Position numbers and translations under genes: made by a program. 64,000 bases of DNA from Melioribacteraceae bacterium (lineage in GTDB: Bacteria > Bacteroidota > Ignavibacteria > Ignavibacteriales > Melioribacteraceae), in contig CP129490.1 in NCBI GenBank assembly GCA_030584085.1, positions 715,511-779,510 on the forward strand, in the 5' to 3' direction. Every line of letters begins with the position of its first letter. The first letter of the stretch is position 1. Below are positions 9,535 to 17,531 of this stretch, one piece after another. A model generated the notes under the pieces. That model was not told the DNA's origin and did no database searches. It saw nothing but the letters and a program-made list of their open reading frames with translations.

Positions 9535-9954
9535 ATGAAAATCGATACGCAGTCCTTTTCTATTGAAACAAAAGGTCATACCGATATTATTGATATCACC
9601 GGAAATGTTAGAAAGATATTATCGGGATCAGGATTAACTGAAGGATCAGTTTTAATATTTGTCCCGGGTTCAACAGCCGGAATTACTACAATCGAATTTG
9701 AGCCAGGATTACTTCATGATTATCCGGCATTTTTCGAAAAAGTTATTCCATCGGATAAATCATACCGGCATAATGAAACTTGGCATGATGGTAATGGTCA
9801 TGCTCATGTAAGGGCATCGTTACAAGGTGGTTCGTTTACAGTTCCATTTACCGGCGCCAAATTATTACTAGGCACTTGGCAGCAAATTGTACTAATTGAT
9901 TTTGATGCACGCCCACGTAATAGAAAAGTTATAGTTCAATTAACCGGGAAATAA
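9535..9954 (+). CDS. yjbQ: YjbQ/UPF0047 family protein (secondary thiamine-phosphate synthase-like)
   Basis: 139 residues, full length for the UPF0047/YjbQ family. The hallmark is HNETWHDGNGHAHVRASLQG, whose histidines form the presumed metal and active site, followed by VPFTGAKLLLGTWQQIVLID. Members have a weak thiamine phosphate synthase activity, but the true cellular role is unsettled. The LOG-family gene starts 1 nt after its stop, a tightly coupled pair. Start ATG at 9535. Confidence 0.88.
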   Translation: MKIDTQSFSIETKGHTDIIDITGNVRKILSGSGLTEGSVLIFVPGSTAGITTIEFEPGLLHDYPAFFEKVIPSDKSYRHNETWHDGNGHAHVRASLQGGSFTVPFTGAKLLLGTWQQIVLIDFDARPRNRKVIVQLTGK

Positions 9955-9955
9955 T

Positions 9956-10486
9956 TTGAGAAAAGTTGTTACTGTTTTTGGAAGTTCTATGCCAAAACCG
10001 GGTGAGGAAGAATATGAAACTGCATACGAACTCGGGAAAATTCTTGGATCAAATGGATTTAATGTCTGCTCTGGTGGTTATCAAGGAATAATGGATGCTG
10101 TGTCTAAAGGTGTAACTGAAACTGGTGGAAAAGCTATCGGTATTACGGTTAACATTTTTAGTGCAAAAGTTAGCCAGTATTTATCAGAAGAAATCAATTG
10201 TCAGACACTGTTTTCTCGAATCGAAAAACTAATTGAAATTGGTGATGCCTATATAATTTTACGAGGCGGAACAGGGACTCTTGTAGAACTTTCTATAGTG
10301 TGGGAAATGTTCAATAAGAATTTAATGAATGAAAAACCGATTGCTTGTCATGGCGAAATGTGGAAATCTTTAGTCAAAACGATTGATGAAAGAATGCAAT
10401 ATGAAAATAGAAAATTTGGTTTTGTTTATTGGAGCAATGAAATAAGAGATTGTGCGGATTATATTATAAAAAATGTAGCGGTTTGA
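9956..10486 (+). CDS. LOG-family / TIGR00725-type Rossmann protein
   Basis: 176 residues starting at TTG (9956), 1 nt after the yjbQ stop. The LOG family signature appears as GGYQGIMDAVSKG and RGGTGTLVELSIVWE, the latter matching the PGGxGTxxE motif with Arg in place of Pro. Related enzymes are cytokinin riboside 5'-monophosphate phosphoribohydrolases or nucleotide-binding proteins; bacterial LOG-like proteins outside plant-associated species usually hydrolyse AMP-like nucleotides. The last four codons and the stop lie inside a palindromic repeat (10474-10503), so the natural C-terminus may have been altered by that insertion. Confidence 0.82.
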   Translation: MRKVVTVFGSSMPKPGEEEYETAYELGKILGSNGFNVCSGGYQGIMDAVSKGVTETGGKAIGITVNIFSAKVSQYLSEEINCQTLFSRIEKLIEIGDAYIILRGGTGTLVELSIVWEMFNKNLMNEKPIACHGEMWKSLVKTIDERMQYENRKFGFVYWSNEIRDCADYIIKNVAV

Positions 10487-10503
10487 TCAATCAAACCGCT
10501 ACA
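10474..10503. repeat. Palindrome supplying the stop of the LOG gene
   Basis: Arms of 14 bp starting TGTAGCGGTTTGAT around a 2-nt loop. The LOG gene stop TGA is in the left arm. The flanking GTAG/CTAC ends resemble the family A palindromes. It lies between convergent genes but lacks a T-run. Confidence 0.75.
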
Positions 10504-10509
10504 CAATAT

Positions 10510-13422
10510 TTATTGTATCGTATCCGGAACCGGAATTTCTTTGTTCAGTTCGCGTCCTTCTAAAGATTTACTTAATCTTTCATACCTGTCCCTCAGCGAT
10601 TTAATCGAAGGATCACCGGGTAAATAAGTTTCAATTTGATCAACTAATTCAAGTGCTTTAAGAGGTTGACCCGTTCGTTCATAAATATCTAAGAGTAATC
10701 GATACGGATTATATGAACTCTGGAAATCAGTTGGGTTCTCAGCTAGCTTACGTTCTGTTATAACTTGAACTTCACTTGCTATTTCCGAGTATCTTTCAAA
10801 ACTGCCGGCTTCATAATAAATATTGGCAACATCGAATAATATTCTATGATCCATCGGTAAAGTTTTACGAGGCAATCTTTCTTCCATCTTATCCAAAGTA
10901 GATATTACTTTTTCATTGTCACCTATGTCATATAAATAATATAATGCAAGTTTTATAAATGAATTCCTGTAATTCTGCATCATTCTTACTTCGTTATCAT
11001 TTAAGAAAACAGAAGGATCATCAATTCCTCTGAACTTAAATCCAGGTTGATATGATTTGCTATATCCATCGGGAATATTAAATAATTGCTTTTCTAAAAT
11101 TTCCGGATTAACATGAGTCATTGAGTTACCGCCCTTAACCGGAACAAGACGGTAAGCCATGCCTTCCATCTGCAGATAATCTTCTAAACCAATTTTGCTG
11201 TCATCACTTACTGTAGCCGCATAGTAAATTGGTCTATCCCATGTATTTGATTTAATAATATCCAAAGCAACTATATCTTGTACTCTAATTGCTGTAATAT
11301 CACCGTATTGAGCCGTGTGTCGCATCGTCCATGTTAATTTACCGGAATTAATTATTTCCTCGTCTTTAACATTGTACTTTTCGATAACTTCTTGAGGAAC
11401 GTCAATTGATACTTTTCTCGGTTCCCAACGAGACGGACCAATACTTTTAATTTGCGAATCAGAATAACTTAAGTTAATCTTTTGGGCACCATGCGGTTCG
11501 GTGTTTTTCATTTGATCGATGTACCAAGAAGTATTAAGCAAGCTTAAGTTTACAACTCTTACATCTTGTCTTACACCTTCAACATCCTGTAAATACCATA
11601 AAGGAAATGTATCGTTATCACCGTTAGTAAAAATTATACCATTTGGTGCAACACTTTGCAATAGGTTATATGAATAATCCCATGGAACATAATTCTTTGA
11701 TCTGTCATTCTTAAAATAGTTACTGGCAAGCATGTTAATAGGTACGGCAATAAATGATACAATAATAATTAAACTCATTACCGGTTTTATGAACGAAGAA
11801 CCTTCGAATTTTTCCTTTACAAAATCAAGAATTCCACGGACACCTAAACCTACCCAAATTGAAAAGACAAAGAACGCCCCGGTATAGAAATAGTCTCTTT
11901 CCCTCGGTTGCGGCTCCTGCATATTAAAGTAAATTGCCATTATGTATCCAAGCATTAAGAATAGAACAAGATAAATTGAAGCCATCTTCCAATCTTTCCT
12001 AAAGTGATAGAATACTCCGAGCAGACCTAGGAAAAATGGTATGCCAAGAAGTTGACCCCAGTTAACTCCATCATCTTGAATTGTAGAGTTTCTGCCGGCA
12101 TAATTCCATAGTAAATATCGGTTAAACATATGATCCATTTGCCAGCTGACGAAGAAATCAAAATCAGAACTATAATTTCTATAAATATTTTGATGCTGCG
12201 GCTCCATCGAATATCTTCTTTGGAATAAAGGTGCATCACCATATTGTTCACGATTCAAGTAAGATACAAGTTCTGAAAATGTTTTAGGACTGTTTAAGTT
12301 AATCGGAGTGTCCTGATTTGATCTAATAATAATCATCGAATAAGAGGAGAATCCTAAAAACGCAAATAAGAAACATTTCGCTACAAGATTAAGTGTTTCT
12401 TTATGATTTTTTCTGGAGTAATAGATTACATAACCAATTACTGCGAATATTGCCAGGATGATTATCATATCCAGTACAATATTGTTTTTACCTATTGTTG
12501 AAATTAGATTTGGGATATATTTTACAATACCAGGATAAACAATCAACAACGCTACGCCACCTAAAACAATAGGTAAGTAAAACGAATTTTTAGTAAAGAT
12601 TTTCTTTCTGAAGAAAAGCATGAATACGATACTTACAACACCGACAATCATTAACATTCGCCAATCAAAAGCGCCGGCTTCTTCAAAACCTACAGGTGCA
12701 GACTGAGTTTGAGTCGCCCATAATCCCATCATAACCAATAAAACTATACCGGCATGAGATGCTAATAGTACACCAGTTTTCTTTAAGTTTTCAAAATCGT
12801 CTATGTATTTACGGAAAATTACAACCATCATTATAGAAACACTTGCTAGAACCGCAAGCAGATGAACGCCTGTGGAAAGTCCGATCAAATATGCAATAAG
12901 AATCAAATACTTATTGCCGTCGACATCGTCGGCTTTTTCATTCCAAACCATTACCAACCAAGTAACAATTCCAATAAAAAATGTGGAGAGTGCATAAACT
13001 TCAGCTTCAACCGAGTTGAACCAAAATGTATCAGCAAAAGCTAAAGAGAAAGCACCGATTGCGGCAGAGATATAAGTACCAAGTTTATCTATCGATCCGT
13101 TTTCTTTGTCTTTATTGTAATTTCTTATCAACTTTACAATGATTAAATAAACAAACAAAACAGTAAAGGTTGAAGATAAAACAGATACCATATTAACACG
13201 GAAAGCTAAGTCTTCACCAAATGGAATTAGGGAGAATAATCTTCCGAGTATCAAAAAGAATGGGGTTCCCGGCGGGTGCGGAACTTGCATTAAAACTGCT
13301 GAAGCGATAAACTCACCGCAATCCCAAAATGAAACCGATACTTGAGCGGTTGAAAAATAAACAAAGAAAGCAACGAAGAAGACCACCGCCGCAATAATTT
13401 TGTGTAATTTGTTAAAATCCAT
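10510..13422 (-). CDS. DUF2723 membrane glycosyltransferase (protein O-mannosyltransferase-like) with C-terminal TPR-like region
   Basis: 970 residues. About twelve membrane helices fill residues 8-560. The first luminal loop carries SFWDCGEFI, where GT-C glycosyltransferases keep their catalytic acidic residues, followed by VPHPPGTPFFLILGR, the DUF2723 hallmark. The extracytoplasmic C-terminal region (~570-970) has TNGDNDTFPLWYLQDVEGVRQDVRV-like sequence typical of the family and ends in helical TPR-like repeats. DUF2723 is related to TMEM260 O-mannosyltransferases and is common in Bacteroidota. Start ATG at 13422 has GAGGAG 5 nt upstream. Methyltransferase and GT4 genes follow on the same strand, so this is a glycan neighbourhood. 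Confidence 0.88.
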   Translation of the reverse strand: MDFNKLHKIIAAVVFFVAFFVYFSTAQVSVSFWDCGEFIASAVLMQVPHPPGTPFFLILGRLFSLIPFGEDLAFRVNMVSVLSSTFTVLFVYLIIVKLIRNYNKDKENGSIDKLGTYISAAIGAFSLAFADTFWFNSVEAEVYALSTFFIGIVTWLVMVWNEKADDVDGNKYLILIAYLIGLSTGVHLLAVLASVSIMMVVIFRKYIDDFENLKKTGVLLASHAGIVLLVMMGLWATQTQSAPVGFEEAGAFDWRMLMIVGVVSIVFMLFFRKKIFTKNSFYLPIVLGGVALLIVYPGIVKYIPNLISTIGKNNIVLDMIIILAIFAVIGYVIYYSRKNHKETLNLVAKCFLFAFLGFSSYSMIIIRSNQDTPINLNSPKTFSELVSYLNREQYGDAPLFQRRYSMEPQHQNIYRNYSSDFDFFVSWQMDHMFNRYLLWNYAGRNSTIQDDGVNWGQLLGIPFFLGLLGVFYHFRKDWKMASIYLVLFLMLGYIMAIYFNMQEPQPRERDYFYTGAFFVFSIWVGLGVRGILDFVKEKFEGSSFIKPVMSLIIIVSFIAVPINMLASNYFKNDRSKNYVPWDYSYNLLQSVAPNGIIFTNGDNDTFPLWYLQDVEGVRQDVRVVNLSLLNTSWYIDQMKNTEPHGAQKINLSYSDSQIKSIGPSRWEPRKVSIDVPQEVIEKYNVKDEEIINSGKLTWTMRHTAQYGDITAIRVQDIVALDIIKSNTWDRPIYYAATVSDDSKIGLEDYLQMEGMAYRLVPVKGGNSMTHVNPEILEKQLFNIPDGYSKSYQPGFKFRGIDDPSVFLNDNEVRMMQNYRNSFIKLALYYLYDIGDNEKVISTLDKMEERLPRKTLPMDHRILFDVANIYYEAGSFERYSEIASEVQVITERKLAENPTDFQSSYNPYRLLLDIYERTGQPLKALELVDQIETYLPGDPSIKSLRDRYERLSKSLEGRELNKEIPVPDTIQ

Positions 13423-13464
13423 TTACTCCTCGATTGAGTTTCGTTACATCGATTTATTAAAAAC

Positions 13465-14139
13465 TTATTTATTCTGCGTTACAACACAAAGTTCAGTATA
13501 ACCACTTTTTAAAAAGGACTTTTTGAAAAATGGATCGTATGATGTATTTGCTAACTTCATAATAAATCCGTTCACACTAAACGGATCAATTCCGCTCATC
13601 TCAATAATCTTAAAATTATTTTTTACAAAAAGGTTCTTCAAAGAATTGTAAGAATACGCTTTTTCGTAACCATGCTGCCATTTACCGAAATGCAATAATT
13701 GATATAATTGCCAAAGAGAATATTTTGCCGGAACAAATGTTACGAGATAACCTTGATCATTTGTTATACGTTTCATCTCGTTAACAAAAGGTAATTCATC
13801 TCTAAAGTGTTCCATTAAACCGGCACTGTAAACTAAGTCAAATTGGTTATCCTCAAAAGCAGTATCTCGGCAGTCACCAAGATATGAATATGGAATTTCT
13901 TCTTTAATTTTGTCAATTGCGACTTGACTGTTATCCAACGTGTAAACTTCTACATCACTCCTTTTGTTTTTGAGCAACTTTATATTTGATCCGAAACCGC
14001 AACCGACTTCCAACACTTTCTTAACGGGTTTATCAATTAAATCAAGATACTTATTTAAGATATTATCCCTTTCGCCGATCATCCAAAATTCAGCTTTCGA
14101 AGTAGAGTAATTCTGCCAGTATTCATTCCAACTAATCAT
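13465..14139 (-). CDS. Class I SAM-dependent methyltransferase
   Basis: 224 residues. Motif I is VLEVGCGFGSNIKLL (residues ~40-54), the acidic loop is VEVYTLDNSQVAID, and motif IV is FDLVYSAGLMEHF. The C-terminal half is longer than the minimal fold and resembles methyltransferases of glycan and natural-product clusters. Substrate unknown; the setting between DUF2723 and a GT4 gene suggests a sugar or glycolipid target. It starts at ATG 14139, upstream of DUF2723 with a 42-nt gap. Confidence 0.82.
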   Translation of the reverse strand: MISWNEYWQNYSTSKAEFWMIGERDNILNKYLDLIDKPVKKVLEVGCGFGSNIKLLKNKRSDVEVYTLDNSQVAIDKIKEEIPYSYLGDCRDTAFEDNQFDLVYSAGLMEHFRDELPFVNEMKRITNDQGYLVTFVPAKYSLWQLYQLLHFGKWQHGYEKAYSYNSLKNLFVKNNFKIIEMSGIDPFSVNGFIMKLANTSYDPFFKKSFLKSGYTELCVVTQNK

Positions 14140-14186
14140 TAAGTCCTTTAGTAATTGTAGCGGATAAATATTTTGAAGTTTCTAAA

Positions 14187-14411
14187 TCATGATTCCGGCT
14201 TTTTGAAAAGATCATCCAGATTTGGTTTCGGTCTGTTTCGGTGATACTTTTCGATCAAATCTTTCAAGAATTCCATTGATGCTTTATCAAGATCTTCGTC
14301 ATCCTTATTTCGTTTTACAAGCATATCATAGCGCTGTTTTTCTTTCGATTCGAATTTGCGTTCGTATCGTTTAAGCGTTTCGAAATATTTTTTTTGATCT
14401 CTGTAACTCAT
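14187..14411 (-). CDS. Small charged helical protein, 74 aa, unknown
   Basis: 74 residues, about half of them Lys, Arg, Asp or Glu (MSYRDQKKYFETLKRYERKF), with heptad-like spacing that suggests a helical or coiled-coil protein. No family recognised. It lies 47 nt before the methyltransferase in the same direction and is flanked by glycan genes. Composition and codon use look like the neighbours, so I think it is real. Confidence 0.6.
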   Translation of the reverse strand: MSYRDQKKYFETLKRYERKFESKEKQRYDMLVKRNKDDEDLDKASMEFLKDLIEKYHRNRPKPNLDDLFKKPES

Positions 14412-14518
14412 TGCAAAATCAATAATTTAGAACTGAACAATATATAAAAAATAGGTGCCAAATATAATCGGAATTAATCTGTTTTGTGCCTTAGATTGAT
14501 TATAAATCATTAGCAAAT

Positions 14519-14548
14519 GTCATTCCCGCATCCTTCAATCGGGAATCC
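14519..14548. repeat. Family B hairpin (GTCATTCCCGC type)
   Basis: A 30-bp imperfect hairpin GTCATTCCCGCAT...GGGAATCC downstream of the GT4 stop. Same family as 30051-30080 and the pair at 50604-50674. Confidence 0.8.
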
Positions 14549-14552
14549 TTTA

Positions 14553-15668
14553 TCATTCTTTTAGTTTTGGATACCACTGATAAACTTTATCAAGAAAATG
14601 CTGAGTCGATTTATCCCACGTAAAATTTGACGCCCAATTTTTTGCTTCGCATGACATTGAGTTTAGTTTTTCTTTGTTTGTCAATAATTCGATTAAAGAT
14701 GCGGATAATTTATCTTGGTTATTAAGATCGACAAGTTTACCGGTAATATTATCTCTAATGGAATCGCGTAAACCGGGTACATCTGATCCAATGACCGGAG
14801 TGCCCGCTGCGTTTGCTTCGATTACCGTAATTCCCCAACCTTCTTTTAATGCCATCGTAACGAACAACCACGACTTAGCCATCTCTTCGGCTTTTTGTTC
14901 TTCAGTCAAATAGCCTAAGAATTCTATATTGTTCTGAAGCCCTTTTTGATTTACATATTCTTTTAGATTTGGAACATGATCTCCCGAACCGCCTATTTTA
15001 AATTTTAGATTTGGGATTTTTTGAATAACTAAAGGTAAAGCATCAATTATAGCTTCAAGATTTTTGTACTTTTTAATTCGTCCTATATAACAAATTGTCG
15101 GTTCAGAATATTTATCAACTTTTAATTTGTCAAACAGATCATGGTCAATGGCATTATACAGAATATCTATTTTATTTTCTGGCTGACCCAATTCTATCAG
15201 TTCACTTTTTGTGCTTTCGGAAACCGCGAAGATTGGTGTATTGCGATATAATTTTGGAATCATTTTTTCTGAGCGAATGATATAATTCGCAAGTAGTTTT
15301 GGTAATTCTCTATATAGTGATTTCCCATGAATGTGATGAATTATTCCTACAACCGGTTTGCTTACATATGAAGGTATTCCAAGCGGTATTTTAGAAATGT
15401 CATCAACAATAAGATCGAATTTTTCTTGTGCTAAATATTTTTTGTAATAATTCTTGAATTGTCTGTTAAATAGAAACTTGTTTCCGGTTCTTCTAATTTC
15501 AATTCCGTCTAAAATTTCTTTTTGTTTAGCACCTTTAAAATTGTGCGCAACATAAGTGACGCTGTGACCTTTAGCAGCAACTCGCTTAAAAATTTCGTGC
15601 ATATGAACTTCGGCTCCGCCCATCTCCGGATTTTTAGGACAGCGCCAGTTTACTACTAATATTTTCAT
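14553..15668 (-). CDS. Glycosyltransferase family 4
   Basis: 371 residues, GT-B fold. The N-terminal domain shows MKILVVNWRCPKNPEMGGAE, the usual glycine-rich acceptor loop. The C-terminal domain shows PTICYIGRIKKYKNLEAIID, FLGYLTEEQK and the nucleotide-sugar motif KEGWGITVIEANAAGTPVIG (EX7E). It transfers a sugar to a glycan or lipid at the cytosolic membrane face. The donor cannot be told. Last gene upstream in the cluster with the methyltransferase and DUF2723. Start ATG at 15668. Confidence 0.88.
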   Translation of the reverse strand: MKILVVNWRCPKNPEMGGAEVHMHEIFKRVAAKGHSVTYVAHNFKGAKQKEILDGIEIRRTGNKFLFNRQFKNYYKKYLAQEKFDLIVDDISKIPLGIPSYVSKPVVGIIHHIHGKSLYRELPKLLANYIIRSEKMIPKLYRNTPIFAVSESTKSELIELGQPENKIDILYNAIDHDLFDKLKVDKYSEPTICYIGRIKKYKNLEAIIDALPLVIQKIPNLKFKIGGSGDHVPNLKEYVNQKGLQNNIEFLGYLTEEQKAEEMAKSWLFVTMALKEGWGITVIEANAAGTPVIGSDVPGLRDSIRDNITGKLVDLNNQDKLSASLIELLTNKEKLNSMSCEAKNWASNFTWDKSTQHFLDKVYQWYPKLKE

Positions 15669-15885
15669 TCAATCTTTCTTCATATTTATTTGGGAAATCG
15701 AGATAGCATGTGAAAATTCGAAAACCGCCTATTTTGTTTTGAGCAATGAGATTTAGGATTTTGGTATTGTCTATCAATTAGCATTTAGATATTAGGATTT
15801 TCTTTCCCGATGTTTTTGTAAATTAAAAATAATCAAAATCGGTCAAACAACGATGCAGTTATACAAAAACTTCACATTGTCAACG

Positions 15886-16018
15886 AGAAAATCCCCGGGA
15901 TTTACTCGTAATAGAATTTGATATCTATTTAGGTATTATTAAACTTCAGATGAAAAATCCCGGGGATTTAATAAAGATTCAGTTGTACAAAAATTTCACA
16001 CCTTAGGTTTCTGTGTAG
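15886..16018 (+). repeat. ~130-bp direct repeat, copy 1
   Basis: Matches 19101-19233 nearly base for base over 126 bp and then more loosely. The unit begins and ends with inverted-repeat-like AAAATCCCCGGGATTT and AAAATCCCGGGGATTT, as in a MITE of ~95 bp, and the match runs on into decayed coding sequence of the GT2 gene. The 3215-bp offset encloses the two T9SS genes. Confidence 0.85.
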
Positions 16019-16072
16019 TCAATTTTATGAACCGCGAAATAATATCAAAGAAAGGGATGGTGATAAAATAAA

Positions 16073-16099
16073 GTAGGGACAATTCGCGATTGTTCCTAC
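16073..16099. repeat. Family A palindrome, degenerate copy
   Basis: GTAGGGACAATTCGCG followed by ATTGTTCCTAC, an imperfect version of the palindrome at 8138-8166, 0.25 kb before the T9SS pseudogene. Confidence 0.7.
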
Positions 16100-16341
16100 A
16101 AGTAACGGATACTTTCGGTAGTTTTGACTAACAAGGTGAAATAATTATTCAGATTAAATTAAAAGATCACACATCCTTTTTTCCGTATTTCTACTGAGTT
16201 TAATTAAAATCCAAAACAATGAGTTAATAACAAATAAAAAATATTAAAAGAGATTAAAATTTAACTTGACACTTAGGTATTAAAATCACAAATTGCATTA
16301 ACCGGACGGTGATTTTTAATATTAACTTAAGGAGTTAAATA

Positions 16342-17500
16342 ATGAAAAAGCTTCTATTTATTCTATTTATATTTTTATGGGGGGGTAATTGCTCAAGAAA
16401 GGATAACTGATGAATTCGCAATTCAAGCCTATAATGTACCAGCAAGTACTATTACCTATTTTGAAGTAAGATTAGTTTCAAATGTATGTTGGGAAGGTTA
16501 TTCACACAATGATAGTCTTCAGATTCACCCATTAACCAGTGACTATAATTATTCTAGAGCTTCGACTCCCTTATTCGGTAATAATCCAGAAAGAATTTAT
16601 TGGCGAGGGTGCTGGACTAATGAATTTAGTCAATATGATAAAAAATTTGGTATCGGGTTGTATAAAGTCTCAGCAGCGTATGATGAAGATTTTGTTAATA
16701 TCGTTGATTGGTTTTTAATGGATTGGAGAACTTCATTATTACCAGAATCTTATGAGCTAAATGGATATGATATAGTTGTCTCTTTCGATGCTGTAACAAA
16801 TAAATTTTATTATGGTGGTGATTATAATAATAATCCAAACCCTGTCCCAATAAGTAACGCGACAATTAATTATGCAGAAGCGGCGGGTTTACCAATTGGC
16901 GTTACAACAGAACTTGAGCCGAAAATACCTTCCAGTTTTAACGTCTCTAGCTACAATAACTATCCCAAACTCACTTGGACTAAACCGTATTCTGATTACG
17001 TTCAGAATTATGAAATTTATAGGCAAGTTGGAAAATTTGGTTTTTTCCAAAAAATAACAACTGTAGATGGTACTACAAGAAGCTACATTGATTATGATTA
17101 TGTTGTGGGAAGCTCAATCAAACTAACCTATAAAATAAGAGCCAAAAACGGTACAGGTGCTACAGCATACTCCGAATTTACTCCTGAGAAATTTATTTAT
17201 GGTGATCTATATAAAGACGGATCGGAAATATTAGATTTAGAGTACAGACTTGATCAAAATTACCCGAATCCTTTCAACCCAACCACAATAATAAGCTATT
17301 CCATCAGAAGTGACGAATTTGTTCAATTAAAGATATTTAATGCCGTTGGTGACGAAGTTATTGAGCTAGTTAGTGAATCTCAAGATGCTGGGAAGTATGA
17401 AATAAAGTTTAATGCATCAAATCTTTCAAGCGGTATTTATTTTATAAGATTCAAGGCCGGTAATTTTGAGGATACAAAAAAAATGTTACTTTTAAAATAA
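16342..17500 (+). pseudogene. T9SS-sorted secreted protein with fibronectin-like domain, frameshifted in a G7 tract
   Basis: The ATG at 16342 opens a signal peptide (MKKLLFILFIFLWG), then a run of seven G at 16379-16385 shifts the frame and translation stops at TGA 16408-16410. Removing one G gives a continuous ~385-residue protein with a proper cleavage site (LWGVIAQ) that joins the frame open to 17500. Domains after repair: an unknown N-terminal beta-rich part (~20-185), a fibronectin III-like domain (PSSFNVSSYNNYPKLTWTKP to about KIRAKNGTGA), and a type A T9SS sorting domain (LDQNYPNPFNPTTIISYSI to KKMLLLK). It may be a phase-variable gene in the off state, a pseudogene, or a sequencing error. 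A downstream TTG at 16658 would give a product with no signal peptide. Confidence 0.8.
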
Positions 17501-17531
17501 TATCAATCGATTAACTACACAGGTTGTTAAG

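Larger units (their letters stand above)
15669..16341. other. Gene-free, rearranged region with decayed gene fragments
   Basis: No gene. It contains copy 1 of the ~130-bp direct repeat (15886-16018). Just before that, at 15853, is a fragment ATGCAGTTATACAAAAACTT like the start of the GT2 gene at 19189. At 16054-16071 a short piece resembles the KMMVIK-stop end of a T9SS sorting domain (GATGGTGATAAAATA). A family A palindrome lies at 16073-16099, and a plausible Shine-Dalgarno GGAG at 16331 serves the pseudogene. Looks like debris of recombination. Confidence 0.7.

Noticed and set aside
10510-13422. Inner frame at 12027-12251 on the same strand
   Set aside because: It is a shadow in another frame of the DUF2723 gene and shows no coding character of its own.
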